Of a DNA stretch of 64,000 nucleotides, positions 50,609-60,246 are shown piece by piece (position 1 is the stretch's first letter; every line of letters begins with the position of its first letter). Position numbers and translations under genes: made by a program. Under the pieces are notes generated by a model. The model worked only from the letters and a program-made list of their open reading frames with translations, was not told where the DNA came from and did no database searches. The stretch comes from an uncultured Eubacterium sp. (GTDB lineage Bacteria > Bacillota > Clostridia > Lachnospirales > Lachnospiraceae): NCBI GenBank assembly GCA_934320655.1, contig CAKRFN010000003.1:1-64000 (forward strand), written 5' to 3'.

Positions 50609-52345
50609 TTAGAGCATTTTCTGAATCATGTCCAGCACTTTCGCTCCGAGCTCTTTTGATTTGCCTGCTGCATCCTCTAAGGACGTTCCTTTGACACCCA
50701 GATAGAATTTTACTTTCGGCTCTGTTCCGGAAGGTCTTACACATACCCATGCGTCGTCAGTCAGCTCATAATAGAGCACATTGGATGCCGGAAGTCCGGT
50801 CGGTGCCTCCTCGCCGGAAGCGATATTTTTGATCACGCCGGTCTTGTAATCACGAACGGCTGTCACCTCATAACCGCCGATCTCCTTCGGTGCATCCGCA
50901 CGCAGAGTGTTCATGATCTCCTGAATCTTTGCCAGACCCTCGATACCCTTCAATGTGATGGACTCTACATGATCATTGTAGTAGCCGTAACGCTCGTACA
51001 TCTGGATCATCGCATCCCACAGCGTCATATTCTTTGTCTTGTAGTATGCCGCTGCCTCACACAGTGTCATGGAAGCAACAACTGCATCCTTATCACGTGC
51101 ATAAGTACCTGTCAGACAGCCGTAGCTCTCCTCCATACCGAACAGGTAAGTGCCCTTTCCTTCGGTCTCAAACTTTAAGATCTGCTGACCGATGAACTTG
51201 AATCCGGTCAGAACCTCGATCAACTGGATGCCGTAATATTTTGCGATTGCATCTGCCATATTCGTTGACACGATAGACTTGATAAACGCACCGTCTGCGG
51301 GCAATGAGCCGTCGCGCTCCTTGCGCTGGCTGATCACATAATCTCCGATCAGGCATCCGGACATATTTCCGGTCAGTGAGTGATACTCTCCGGTCTTGGA
51401 ATCCTTGACATAGACACCAAGTCGGTCTGCATCCGGATCTGTCGCCAGGATCAGATCTGCGTTCACTTCTTTTCCGAGCTTTAAGCCAAGCTGGAATGCC
51501 TCCTCAGTCTCCGGATTCGGATAGCTGACAGTCGGGAAATCGCCGTCAGGCAGCTCCTGTTCAGGCACAACGTATACCTTTGTGAAGCCGAGCTCCTTTA
51601 ATACGCGGCGCACCGGAATATTTCCGGTTCCGTGAAGCGGTGTGTATACGATCGTCAGGTCATCCTTTACCGCATCGATACAATCCTGATGCAGCACAAG
51701 GCTCTTTAACTCTGCAATGTACGGATCATCGATATCTGCGCCGATCTGCTGATACATACCCGCGGCGATCGCAGCAGCCTTGTCCATCGTCTTTACGGTC
51801 GCATAGTCTGTGACCTTCTTTACCTCATCCATGATACCGGTGTCATGCGGCGGTGTGATCTGTGCGCCGTCCTCCCAGTATACCTTATATCCATTGTACT
51901 CCGGCGGATTGTGGCTCGCGGTAATATTGATACCTGCGATACATCCTAATCTGCGCACTGCATAGGACAGCTCCGGTGTCGGACGCAGGCTCTCAAATAC
52001 ATATGCCTTGATGCCGTTCGCTGCCAGACAAAGTGCTGCCTCATCCGCAAACTCCGGAGACATATGGCGGGAATCGAATGCGATGGCTACGCCCTTGCTC
52101 TCGCCTTTTACACTGAGAATATAGTTTGCCAGTCCCTGTGTTGCTTTGCGCACCGTATAGATATTCATACGGTTTGTTCCGGCTCCGATGACTCCACGCA
52201 GACCTGCCGTACCGAACTCCAGATCCATATAAAAGCGGTCCTCAATCTCCTTCTCATCCCCTGCGATCGCCTTCAATTCGGCTTTGGTCTCCTCATCAAA
52301 ATACGGATTGTCCAGCCACTGCTCATACATTGCCTTGTAGTCCAT
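50609..52345 (-). CDS. Phosphoglucomutase/phosphomannomutase
   Basis: A 578-residue alpha-D-phosphohexomutase. The phosphoserine loop ITASHNPPEYNGYKVYW is near residue 140, the metal-binding ATDPDADRLG near 305, the sugar loop GMEESYGCLTG near 402, and the phosphate-binding RPSGTEPKVKFY near 543. The size is that of the Firmicute PgcA type, which interconverts glucose 1- and 6-phosphate. It would pass glucose 1-phosphate from the cellobiose phosphorylase into glycolysis or supply sugar nucleotides. The link is metabolic; the genes are 12 kb apart. Confidence 0.94.
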   Translation of the reverse strand: MDYKAMYEQWLDNPYFDEETKAELKAIAGDEKEIEDRFYMDLEFGTAGLRGVIGAGTNRMNIYTVRKATQGLANYILSVKGESKGVAIAFDSRHMSPEFADEAALCLAANGIKAYVFESLRPTPELSYAVRRLGCIAGINITASHNPPEYNGYKVYWEDGAQITPPHDTGIMDEVKKVTDYATVKTMDKAAAIAAGMYQQIGADIDDPYIAELKSLVLHQDCIDAVKDDLTIVYTPLHGTGNIPVRRVLKELGFTKVYVVPEQELPDGDFPTVSYPNPETEEAFQLGLKLGKEVNADLILATDPDADRLGVYVKDSKTGEYHSLTGNMSGCLIGDYVISQRKERDGSLPADGAFIKSIVSTNMADAIAKYYGIQLIEVLTGFKFIGQQILKFETEGKGTYLFGMEESYGCLTGTYARDKDAVVASMTLCEAAAYYKTKNMTLWDAMIQMYERYGYYNDHVESITLKGIEGLAKIQEIMNTLRADAPKEIGGYEVTAVRDYKTGVIKNIASGEEAPTGLPASNVLYYELTDDAWVCVRPSGTEPKVKFYLGVKGTSLEDAAGKSKELGAKVLDMIQKML

Positions 52346-52435
52346 GTGTTTCCCTCCTGTATACCTCTTTTTGGTTTTATTTTTATATTTCAGTGACCGC
52401 AGAACGAAAACGCCCCACGATCGCCTTTTTGCATG

Positions 52436-53767
52436 TTAATTCCGGGTGTCAGCCAGCGATTTGAGCAGATCCCCGATCGTATCCAGATAATCGCTGTACG
52501 AATCGCCCGAGCTGCTTGTCCCATTGTCAGATATGAGACTGTCACTCTCACTGTCCGTTCCGGTCGTTCCGCTCGTATTGTCCGTATCCCCGGTAATATG
52601 CGACACCGTTCCGGTCTGTGAAGTGCCTGTTGATGTCTGCGAGTTCTGTGTTCCTGAGGTCTGTGTCGTTGACTCGGTATCTGACTCCTGATCCCCGTCA
52701 CCCGCCGTACCAGACCCATCATCCTCTAACTGCGGCTCTCCGATCTCGATCACGGCTTCCTCGGAATGAATCACCAGTTGCCGCTCCCATGTCTCGAAGC
52801 CGTCTGCGATCACCGTGAGCTGGTAGACACCGTAACGCAGCTCCACCGGCTCCTCATAATTGATCTCATCGCCATTGATGTACAGCAGCGCATCCGGTAC
52901 ATGTACCGCAAACGTCACCTGACACATCTTCGGTCCCTCGCCTTTATATTCATCCAGATCGACGAGCGTCACTTCGGAGCGTTTTACCTGAATGGTTTTC
53001 GTATCTCCGTAGCCATCATTGGCGACCGACAGCTCATAGCTCCCCTCCGGTACTTCCATCGTCATGTCCGGCGTGACCTTAGCATAGATCTTTGTCCCGA
53101 GACTGATCCATCCGCCCTCGAACAGCTCCGTATTCGACAAAGCGATCGTCCCGTGTCCCTGAATGACCTGAATGGACAAAATCTGCTTGTCCAGACCCTG
53201 CACACGGATCACATCACCCTGTGCGATCTGCGAGATCGAGATTTCCTGATCGTCGGAAAAGACGCGCAGATACTGGTCATATCTGTATTTGGTCTCTCCG
53301 ATCACCAGCATACCGATCGACGGGTCTACCGAAAAACGGGTGATATTGTCCTGATACCAAACCTGCGTCGCGAGCTGGATCGTCGTGAGCTTTGCCTCAC
53401 TATCCAGTTCTCCGAGCGTCACGACGCTGCCCGGTTTCAGCCGGCTCATGGAAACGAACTGCCCGTGCTCATCCAGAACCTGCGTCGCTTTCGTGTAAGA
53501 ATACTGTAAAGTGCGCAGGGAATCCGGCAGCCCGAAACCGATCAGCTTATTTTTTTTATCCATATGGATGATCACATATAACTGTCCATCCGCCTGTGTA
53601 TCTGACGCATCATCCGCCGCAGCCGCATCGTCTTCCCCGTCCTGCGGCTGTACGTCCGTCGGCGCGAACTGCTCCATGGAAATGCTGTCGCGCGTATCCT
53701 TTCCGCAGCCACATAACAGCAGCGTCATGGCAAAAATGACCATCATTCGTAAAAAATGCTTATTCAT
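52436..53767 (-). CDS. Lipoprotein with PEGA domain and Ser/Thr-rich tail
   Basis: A 443-residue secreted lipoprotein. MVIFAMTLLLCGCGKDT gives a signal sequence with a lipobox Cys near residue 19. An acidic linker follows, then several beta-rich segments. Near residue 285-340 is a PEGA-type carbohydrate/surface-layer repeat (ALLYINGDEINYEEPVELRY, then YQLTVIADGFETWERQL). The last ~90 residues are a disordered Ser/Thr/Gly/Asp tail. No ribosome-binding site is obvious. The function is unknown; an envelope or cell-wall role is likely. It is 15 bases downstream of a CotS-like gene. Confidence 0.75.
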   Translation of the reverse strand: MNKHFLRMMVIFAMTLLLCGCGKDTRDSISMEQFAPTDVQPQDGEDDAAAADDASDTQADGQLYVIIHMDKKNKLIGFGLPDSLRTLQYSYTKATQVLDEHGQFVSMSRLKPGSVVTLGELDSEAKLTTIQLATQVWYQDNITRFSVDPSIGMLVIGETKYRYDQYLRVFSDDQEISISQIAQGDVIRVQGLDKQILSIQVIQGHGTIALSNTELFEGGWISLGTKIYAKVTPDMTMEVPEGSYELSVANDGYGDTKTIQVKRSEVTLVDLDEYKGEGPKMCQVTFAVHVPDALLYINGDEINYEEPVELRYGVYQLTVIADGFETWERQLVIHSEEAVIEIGEPQLEDDGSGTAGDGDQESDTESTTQTSGTQNSQTSTGTSQTGTVSHITGDTDNTSGTTGTDSESDSLISDNGTSSSGDSYSDYLDTIGDLLKSLADTRN

Positions 53768-53782
53768 ATACCATATTATATA

Positions 53783-54751
53783 CTATTTCACGAGATAAAA
53801 CAACATGGATAAAAACTCCTCGCGCTTTGTTTCCTGCTCAAAAATGCGTTGCAGCTTCTCAATATCACGCTGGGACACCCATGTTTTGCGCGCATTGTAA
53901 TAATGGTTCACGATCTTCCAGTATTTTTCGGGATAGAGCAGCCGCAGATATAACTGTTTCAGTTCCCATGACTCGAGCTCGCGCACACTGTTGTACGCCA
54001 TGATCATATCCATGCCGAGCCCGCTGTTCCAGTTGTGTTTTTCCAGAATTTTTCTCACAAAATTTGTCAGGTCACTCACGCACAGGTCATAATGCAGCTT
54101 GTCAAAGCCGGTCACAGCCAGCCCATCCCTCGTAAAAATCAGATTGTGCTGGTTAAAATCTCCGTGGCACAGCCGCAGCGCGCCGACAGGCACTTCGGCC
54201 TGTGCGCTCAGTTGCAGAACCTGTTCTGCCTGCGCCATATAGTGCTCATAGCTTTTTAAAAATTCACTCTCAAACGCATTCTTTTTCTTTTTTGCGCGGA
54301 CATAGTTGCGCACCTTTTTCAGCTCGCGGGTATGCTTTCCGGCATAGTCCTCCGCCGCAGAAAGAAGCGGTGTCTCCGCCTGCGGCTGCCAGCCGCCGAG
54401 CAGCTGATGCAGTCTGGCGAGATGCTTTGTGACATACAAAAGCTCCTGCGCGTTTTTCGTATCGCATTCGCGCCCCTGATATGTTTTCCGCAGAAAATAC
54501 GTCATGCCGTCGATATCCGTGTAGCAGGGTGCCCCCTCCGATGTGCGCACGAGCTCCTCCGCCAGAAACTCATTCGCTTTCAGTGATTTCAGTACCTCGT
54601 CGAGCAGCTCCAGCCGGGAAACCGAACCGCGGTATTCCTTCAGCAGATAGATCCCCGCCCGATCCGTACACAGGATCGAACCGCGTCCCTTCATATTTCC
54701 CGTAAACTCATTTGGATATGCACTTAGGATCTGTTCTGCTCGATAATACAT
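53783..54751 (-). CDS. CotS-like spore-coat kinase (aminoglycoside phosphotransferase fold)
   Basis: A 322-residue protein of the CotS/YsxE type. The kinase-like core shows GALRLCHGDFNQHNLIFTRD near residue 198 (catalytic loop HGDxxxxN) and GFDKLHYDLCVSDLTNFVRK near 222 in place of DFG. In Bacillus these are spore-coat proteins of uncertain activity. ATG at 54751 has GGAGG 6 bases ahead; the longer reading does not. In this species, spore coat or other phosphotransfer roles are both open. Confidence 0.8.
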   Translation of the reverse strand: MYYRAEQILSAYPNEFTGNMKGRGSILCTDRAGIYLLKEYRGSVSRLELLDEVLKSLKANEFLAEELVRTSEGAPCYTDIDGMTYFLRKTYQGRECDTKNAQELLYVTKHLARLHQLLGGWQPQAETPLLSAAEDYAGKHTRELKKVRNYVRAKKKKNAFESEFLKSYEHYMAQAEQVLQLSAQAEVPVGALRLCHGDFNQHNLIFTRDGLAVTGFDKLHYDLCVSDLTNFVRKILEKHNWNSGLGMDMIMAYNSVRELESWELKQLYLRLLYPEKYWKIVNHYYNARKTWVSQRDIEKLQRIFEQETKREEFLSMLFYLVK

Positions 54752-54826
54752 AAAAACCCCTCCATAAGACTGAAATGACACATTTTTGTGCCTTTTCCAT
54801 CCTATGAAGGGGAATGACAAATTATT

Positions 54827-56158
54827 CTATCCGATTTGCTTCCGAACGACCTCTAACAAATATTCTCTCGTATTTAATTCTGGCTGCTCCAGCACAAGCT
54901 GTAATAACTGATCCAGATATTCTCCGATTTGTCTGCCCTGCGGCACACCGGCTGCCAGCAGATCCGCCCCGTTCACCGCCAGATCACGGATACACAGGCA
55001 CTGGTTTTTCTCCAGAATCTGTGTGTAGAGCGTCTCGTAAGCGTCCACATAACTCAGCTTTTCCTCCCGCTGATAATCGCTCTGCGCCAGAATATCCGCA
55101 CGCTTGACCGCGAAAATTGCCGGATACTGCGCACTTCCTACACGGTATACCGCGCGTCTGACATTGCGCTCGGTCAGCGGCGGATTGTCGTCGTGCCAGC
55201 GGATCAACTGCGTGACGCGTGCGACCGTATCATTATCGAGCTTCAGCCGCCGCAGGATCACGCGCGCCATCTGCGCTCCCTGCGCGGGATGCCCGTGAAA
55301 ATGGTCGATTCCGGCTTCATCCGTCGTCTTGCACTGCGGCTTTGCCACATCATGCAGCAGCATTGTCAGGCGCAAAACCTTATCCGCCTCCACATGCAGA
55401 AGGCTGTGCAGCGTATGCTCACCGACACTGTAACAGTGGTGCGGATTGTTCTGGTCCGTCTCCATCATCGCATCCAGCTCCGGCAGGAAATGGGCACTCA
55501 GCCCCGTCTCATAAAAGATGCGCACGGCATCCGGATGGGCACTCGTGAGCGTCTTTAACAGTTCGGTCTGTATGCGCTCCGCGCTGATCTTTTCGATCGT
55601 GTCAGACAGCGCACACACCGCTTCTAAGGTCTGCGGATCTATTGCAAAACCAAGCTGTGCACTGAAACGGATCGCACGCATCATGCGCAGCGCATCCTCG
55701 GAAAAACGCTCCTTGGGATTTCCAACGCATCGGATCATTCCGCGCTCCAAATCCTCTTTGCCCTCAAACAGATCCACCAGTCCGTCTGTCTCATTATATG
55801 CCATCGCATTGATCGTAAAATCACGGCGCATAAGATCCTCTCTGAGACTACCGGTAAAGCTGACCTCCTTCGGGTGTCTGCCATCCTCATATTCTCCGTC
55901 GATCCGGTAGGTCGTCACCTCATAGCCGGTATGATCCAGCATGACAGTGACCGTACCATGCTGCAGTCCGGTGTCGATCGTGCGGCGAAACAGTTCTTTC
56001 ACCTGCAACGGATGCGCATTCGTGGTAATGTCCCAGTCCTGCGGCTCCCGCCCCAAAAGCGCATCGCGCACACATCCACCGACCGCATAGCCCTCAAAAC
56101 CAGCCGCCTCTAACGTATGCAATATAAATGTTACATGCTCAGGTAGTCTGATCTTCAT
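54827..56158 (-). CDS. cca: CCA tRNA nucleotidyltransferase with HD domain
   Basis: A 443-residue class II tRNA nucleotidyltransferase. GYAVGGCVRDALLGREPQDWDI near residue 23 holds the two metal-binding Asp residues. LMRRDFTINAMAYN near 108 and the neck/body regions follow. An HD motif is visible (MLLHDVAKPQCKTTDE near 266). It adds or repairs the CCA end of tRNA. The gene is 3 bases after proS, so two translation functions share a transcript, probably under the T-box leader. Confidence 0.94.
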   Translation of the reverse strand: MKIRLPEHVTFILHTLEAAGFEGYAVGGCVRDALLGREPQDWDITTNAHPLQVKELFRRTIDTGLQHGTVTVMLDHTGYEVTTYRIDGEYEDGRHPKEVSFTGSLREDLMRRDFTINAMAYNETDGLVDLFEGKEDLERGMIRCVGNPKERFSEDALRMMRAIRFSAQLGFAIDPQTLEAVCALSDTIEKISAERIQTELLKTLTSAHPDAVRIFYETGLSAHFLPELDAMMETDQNNPHHCYSVGEHTLHSLLHVEADKVLRLTMLLHDVAKPQCKTTDEAGIDHFHGHPAQGAQMARVILRRLKLDNDTVARVTQLIRWHDDNPPLTERNVRRAVYRVGSAQYPAIFAVKRADILAQSDYQREEKLSYVDAYETLYTQILEKNQCLCIRDLAVNGADLLAAGVPQGRQIGEYLDQLLQLVLEQPELNTREYLLEVVRKQIG

Positions 56159-56161
56159 ATT

Positions 56162-57601
56162 TTAATATGCCTTGCCCCAGAATACGAGCTTCTTTGCAGG
56201 CTTTCCACAGCAGACGCACACATCTGAGATCTGCTCCTGCTCAAACGGCATACAACGGGAAGTCGCTGTCGTTTCTTCCTTGATCTTGTCCTCACATGCC
56301 TGCTCGCCGCACCACATTGCACGGATAAATCCGGGCTTATGCTCAACAGCATCCTTGAATGCACCATAAGTCACAACATCCGTGATATGGGAATCGCGGT
56401 GTGCTTTTGCGCGCGCAAACATATCCTGCTGGATCTGCTCTAACAGTGCAGGCAGCTTGGCTGCTACTTCATCCAGTGCCATAACAATCTTTTCTCTCGT
56501 GTCTCGGCGTACAACTACGCACTGACCTGCCTCGATATCCTTCGGTCCGAGCTCGATACGCACCGGAATACCGCGCATTTCCTGCTCAGAGAACTTCCAT
56601 CCGGGCGACTTGTCGGAATCATCCAGACGGGCACGGATGCCGTTTGCACCGAGTGCGTCCAGTACCTCGTGCGCCTTGTCCAATACGCCCTCTGCCTGCT
56701 GGCGGATCGGGATGATCATTGCCTGTACCGGTGCGATGTGCGGCGGCAGTACCAGACCGGAATCATCACCGTGTACCATAATGATCGCACCGATCATACG
56801 TGTTGTCATACCCCATGAGGTCTGGAACGGATGAACGAGCTGATTATTTTTATCTGTATAAGTGATGTCGAATGCCTTTGCAAAGCCGTCACCGAAGTTG
56901 TGGCTCGTACCGGACTGCAATGCCTTTCCGTCGTGCATCAGTGTCTCGATCGTGTAAGTAGCCTCTGCGCCAGCGAACTTTTCTTTTTCTGTCTTCTGCC
57001 CCTTGATGACAGGGATTGCCAGCTCCTCCTCTACGAAATCTGCATATACGTTGAGCATCTGCAAGGTACGCTCCTGTGCCTCCTCTGCGGTCGCATGGAT
57101 CGTATGACCCTCCTGCCACAAGAACTCACGCGAACGGAGGAACGGTCTGGTTTCCTTCTCCCAACGGACAACCGAACACCACTGGTTGTAGTTTTTCGGC
57201 AGATCGCGGTAGGACTGGATCAGGTTTTTATAAAAATCGCAGAACAGTGTCTCGGATGTCGGACGCACGCACAGGCGCTCCTGCAACGGCTGCAATCCGC
57301 CGTATGTCACCCACGCTACCTCGGGTGCGAAGCCCTCGACATGATCCTTCTCCTTCTCAAGCAGGCTCTCCGGAATGAACAGCGGCATGTAGACGTTCTC
57401 TACGCCGGTCTCTTTGAAACGGCGGTCGAGCTCCTTCTGAATGTTCTCCCAGATCGCATAACCCGCCGGTTTGATGATCATGCATCCTTTTACGGATGAG
57501 TAATCGATCAGCTCTGCTTTCTTGACTACGTCGGTGTACCACTGTGCAAAATCCTCCTCCATAGAGGTGATCTGCTCTACTAATTTCTTTTCCTTTGCCA
57601 T
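56162..57601 (-). CDS. proS: Prolyl-tRNA synthetase, archaeal/eukaryotic-type short form
   Basis: A 479-residue class II synthetase without the INS editing insert, the form common in Clostridia. YMPLFIPESLLEKEKDHVEG near residue 60, VRPTSETLFCDFYKNLIQSY near 100, and the C-terminal zinc-like CGEQACEDKIKEE and CVCCGKPAKKLVFWGKAY complete the archaeal-type ProRS. ATG 57601 has AAAGGAG 7 bases ahead. A proline T-box leader controls the gene, and cca follows. Confidence 0.97.
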   Translation of the reverse strand: MAKEKKLVEQITSMEEDFAQWYTDVVKKAELIDYSSVKGCMIIKPAGYAIWENIQKELDRRFKETGVENVYMPLFIPESLLEKEKDHVEGFAPEVAWVTYGGLQPLQERLCVRPTSETLFCDFYKNLIQSYRDLPKNYNQWCSVVRWEKETRPFLRSREFLWQEGHTIHATAEEAQERTLQMLNVYADFVEEELAIPVIKGQKTEKEKFAGAEATYTIETLMHDGKALQSGTSHNFGDGFAKAFDITYTDKNNQLVHPFQTSWGMTTRMIGAIIMVHGDDSGLVLPPHIAPVQAMIIPIRQQAEGVLDKAHEVLDALGANGIRARLDDSDKSPGWKFSEQEMRGIPVRIELGPKDIEAGQCVVVRRDTREKIVMALDEVAAKLPALLEQIQQDMFARAKAHRDSHITDVVTYGAFKDAVEHKPGFIRAMWCGEQACEDKIKEETTATSRCMPFEQEQISDVCVCCGKPAKKLVFWGKAY

Positions 57602-57710
57602 GACTTTTCTCCTTTTATGTTGTGTTGTTTTATAGGTGTTTGCGAAGCTATTTATGTGGTGTTTCGAGACATGTGAGCACGATATTCCGTATTTGCAGCT
57701 CCCGCCCAAT

Positions 57711-58008
57711 AAAAAACGCCGGATAGACAGATCCCCACAGGGACCGATCTACTCGGCGGTACCACCCTCGTTCATGCATGTGTCTGTTATTCGCCCACAT
57801 ACATACACTCACTGCCTTTAACGCAGACACTACGTTGTGCTTCACCAGACCGTTACCGCTGTGGTTCACACACTGCTCCAAGGCAGGTTCCAAAACACGT
57901 TTCCCGGAATCTCTCAGCCTATGACCTTCCCATAGGATTCCCTCTCTGTAAGGCACATCTGTTTTGTACTATTCCTCTTCAAAGCAATTTTGATTATCTA
58001 TTGTCGGT
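57711..58008 (-). promoter_or_regulatory. Proline T-box leader of proS-cca
   Basis: The minus strand contains the conserved T-box core AGGGTGGTACCGCC (57755-57768), which pairs with the uncharged tRNA end. A GC-rich terminator (57711-57759) ends in six T residues. The upstream arm has AGTA near 57970, GAGAG-containing stem I segments, and a GGAACCTGCC stretch near 57890, where CCT is the likely proline specifier codon. When proline tRNA is uncharged, the antiterminator forms and proS is transcribed. Confidence 0.92.
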
Positions 58009-58015
58009 TTCTTAT

Positions 58016-58043
58016 TTTATAACCGTTTAGTGCAGGTTGTCAA
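58016..58043 (-). promoter_or_regulatory. Sigma-A promoter of the proS leader
   Basis: On the minus strand TTGACA (58038-58043), 16 bases, TATAAA (58016-58021). The T-box starts just downstream. Confidence 0.8.
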
Positions 58044-58073
58044 CTGTTATCTTGAGAACATAGGCAAAACTTA

Positions 58074-58334
58074 TCAAGCATCATAATGTCCCTTGCACGA
58101 AACAACATAGATTATATCATCTTTTTCATAGTAAACGATTCTGTTAGAATCATCAATTCGCCTGCTCCACATGCCACTCAGATTTTCTTTTAACGGTTCA
58201 GGTTTTCCAATACCTTCATAGGTGCTTCTTTGAATATCCCTGATCAATCCGTTTATCCTTTTCAACGTTTTCCTATCCTGTCTCTGCCAGTACAGATAAT
58301 CATCCCATGCCCGATCCTCCCATAGTAGTCTCAT
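58074..58334 (-). CDS. yoeB: Toxin of the YoeB/Txe family (RelE superfamily mRNA interferase)
   Basis: An 86-residue YoeB-like toxin. WEDRAWDDYLYWQRQDRKTL at the start, GIGKPEPLKENLSGMWSRRI near residue 40, and CKGHYDA at the end (catalytic His-Tyr) are standard. The protein cleaves mRNA on the ribosome when freed from its antitoxin. The gene overlaps the antitoxin gene by 4 bases, so the pair is translated together. It lies directly upstream of the proS promoter. Confidence 0.93.
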   Translation of the reverse strand: MRLLWEDRAWDDYLYWQRQDRKTLKRINGLIRDIQRSTYEGIGKPEPLKENLSGMWSRRIDDSNRIVYYEKDDIIYVVSCKGHYDA

Positions 58335-58600
58335 TCATCCCCCTCTATCAAATCGTGCTCCGCAAAGTGTGCTTTTCCGGCTTTAATGTCATGTGCAATA
58401 TTTTCCAGATAACGGATATTGCTCTCCGAATAAAACGGATCTACCGATACTTCAAACGGGATACGCTTCTCCCTTCCTACTTTTTTTGCAAATATAGTAA
58501 ATGCCGCACTCATGGAAAGACCTAATTCAGAGCACACCTGCTCCATACTCTTTTTCACATCTGCGTCCAATTTAAAATTCACATTAACTGCCTGTGCCAT
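58331..58600 (-). CDS. relB: Antitoxin of the RelB/DinJ family
   Basis: An 89-residue antitoxin. MAQAVNVNFKLDADVKKSME (ribbon-helix-helix DNA-binding start), then GLSMSAAFTIFAKKVGREKR near residue 31. The C-terminal end is acidic (AEHDLIEGDE) and would wrap the toxin. Start 58600 has AAAGGGG 8 bases ahead. The antitoxin precedes the toxin, the usual order of this family, so it represses its own promoter. Confidence 0.9.
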   Translation of the reverse strand: MAQAVNVNFKLDADVKKSMEQVCSELGLSMSAAFTIFAKKVGREKRIPFEVSVDPFYSESNIRYLENIAHDIKAGKAHFAEHDLIEGDE

Positions 58601-58624
58601 ATACAACACCCCTTTCCTGCTTAT

Positions 58625-58653
58625 AGTATATGACAAGATAAATAAATTTACAA
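58625..58653 (-). promoter_or_regulatory. Promoter of the relB-yoeB pair
   Basis: On the minus strand TTGTAA (58648-58653), 17 bases, TATACT (58625-58630). The antitoxin is expected to bind here. Confidence 0.75.
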
Positions 58654-58717
58654 GAACATTTCTTTAATTCTTCTGTGACTCATCAATTCTTGGATCAACT
58701 CATACAACCCTATCATT

Positions 58718-60049
58718 TTACGCATAATGATACTTCTTCCGGCATCCCACAAAGAAAATCAGTGTCACACACAGCGTCAACAGCTCCGCGACGACGACCG
58801 CGCTCCAGATGCCGTCCATGCCAAAGATGCCCGGCAGAATGAGCACCGCTCCAATCTGGAAGACCAGCGTCCGCAAAAAGGAGATCACTGCCGACACAAC
58901 GCCGTTGTTGAGCGCCGTGAAAAACGAAGATCCGAATATGTTAAAGCCGTTGATCAGGTACACAAGGCAGAAAATACGAAATCCCTGCTCGGTCATCGCC
59001 AGCAGCTCGCTGTCGTAGCCGACAAACACCTTCGCCGCCGGATATGCAAGAAGCTGTGCGAGCACCGCAAGTCCTACTCCCCACGCACTGATGAGCCTCA
59101 GGCTCTTTCGGAACAGACTTCGCAGCTCGTCCCCGTTTCCGGCACCGTAATGATAACTGATGATCGGCGCACTTCCGATCGAATAGCCTAAAAAGATCGA
59201 GATAAACACGAAATTCACATACATGATCGTACCGTAGGATGCCACGCCGTTTTCTCCCACCAGCGCCATCAACTGCATATTGTACAATGCATTCACGATT
59301 GAGCTGGATACGTTCGTCATCAGCTCGGAAGATCCGTTCACACATGTTTTGAGCAGTACATCTCCATGAAAATCTGTCCTTCCGAGCCGTAGCAGGCTCG
59401 AATTTTTTCTGCCAAAATAGAAGATCGGGAACAGTCCTCCGATCAGTTCGCCGCATACGGTTGCCACCCCGGCACCCGCCAGTCCCCAGCCAAAGATACC
59501 GACAAACAGCAGATCCAGCACCATATTGGTCACACCCGCCGTCACGATCACGCCCAGACCGAGCTTGGGCTTCTCCGCAGTCACAAAAAAGCTCTGAAAT
59601 ACGTTTTGCAGCATAAATGCTGGCATCGAAATGAGGGTCAGCCTGCCGTAAAGCACACAGTTATCTAACAGCGCCCCCTCTGCACCGAGCGCTTTCGCCA
59701 TAACCGGAACGAACAGCTCGCCGAGCACCGTCACAACAATGCCAAGCACTGCTGTCACATAGACAAGCATTGAGAAATACTCGTTGGCTTTCTCATGCCT
59801 GCCCTCTCCGAGCGTCTTTCCGACGATTGCACTGCCTCCGGTTCCGATCATAAATCCGAGCGCAGAAATACCCATCATAAACGGCAGGATCAGGTTGATC
59901 GCCGCCAGCGCGGTTTTTCCGACGTAGTTAGACACAAACAGCCCGTCCACCACACTGTAGATGGACGTAAAGATCATCATCACGATGGACGGAAACACAA
60001 ACGTTAATAATTTCCTGTAAGTAAAATGCTCCGATAATTGTATTTTCAT
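58718..60049 (-). CDS. MATE family multidrug efflux transporter
   Basis: A 443-residue membrane protein with 12 predicted helices. The start MKIQLSEHFTYRKLLTFVFP and IYSVVDGLFVSNYVGKTALA near residue 26 are the MATE/NorM N-lobe. GSAPIISYHYGAGNGDELRS near 280 starts the C-lobe. It exports drugs or metabolites by sodium or proton antiport. The DUF362 gene is divergent from it across a 197-base gap. Substrate is not known. Confidence 0.9.
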   Translation of the reverse strand: MKIQLSEHFTYRKLLTFVFPSIVMMIFTSIYSVVDGLFVSNYVGKTALAAINLILPFMMGISALGFMIGTGGSAIVGKTLGEGRHEKANEYFSMLVYVTAVLGIVVTVLGELFVPVMAKALGAEGALLDNCVLYGRLTLISMPAFMLQNVFQSFFVTAEKPKLGLGVIVTAGVTNMVLDLLFVGIFGWGLAGAGVATVCGELIGGLFPIFYFGRKNSSLLRLGRTDFHGDVLLKTCVNGSSELMTNVSSSIVNALYNMQLMALVGENGVASYGTIMYVNFVFISIFLGYSIGSAPIISYHYGAGNGDELRSLFRKSLRLISAWGVGLAVLAQLLAYPAAKVFVGYDSELLAMTEQGFRIFCLVYLINGFNIFGSSFFTALNNGVVSAVISFLRTLVFQIGAVLILPGIFGMDGIWSAVVVAELLTLCVTLIFFVGCRKKYHYA

Positions 60050-60189
60050 ATTCTTCCCCTTTATAATGCAAGTTATTTTTATACCAGTCCAGCCGCGCGA
60101 TTGGCAAAAACGCCCGGCGGTTAAACTATGAATGATTTTCTCAATAATTTTATGTAGAATCTTGTAATTTCATATTCCGTGCGCTAAAC

Positions 60190-60219
60190 TTGAAACTAAT
60201 TATTCTACAAAAGTATTAT
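60190..60219 (+). promoter_or_regulatory. Probable promoter of the DUF362 gene
   Basis: TTGAAA (60190-60195), 18 bases, TATTAT (60214-60219), about 30 bases before the start. The rest of the gap has no other element I can support. Confidence 0.55.
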
Positions 60220-60246
60220 GTTATTGTTTCAGGAGGTACACTAAAA

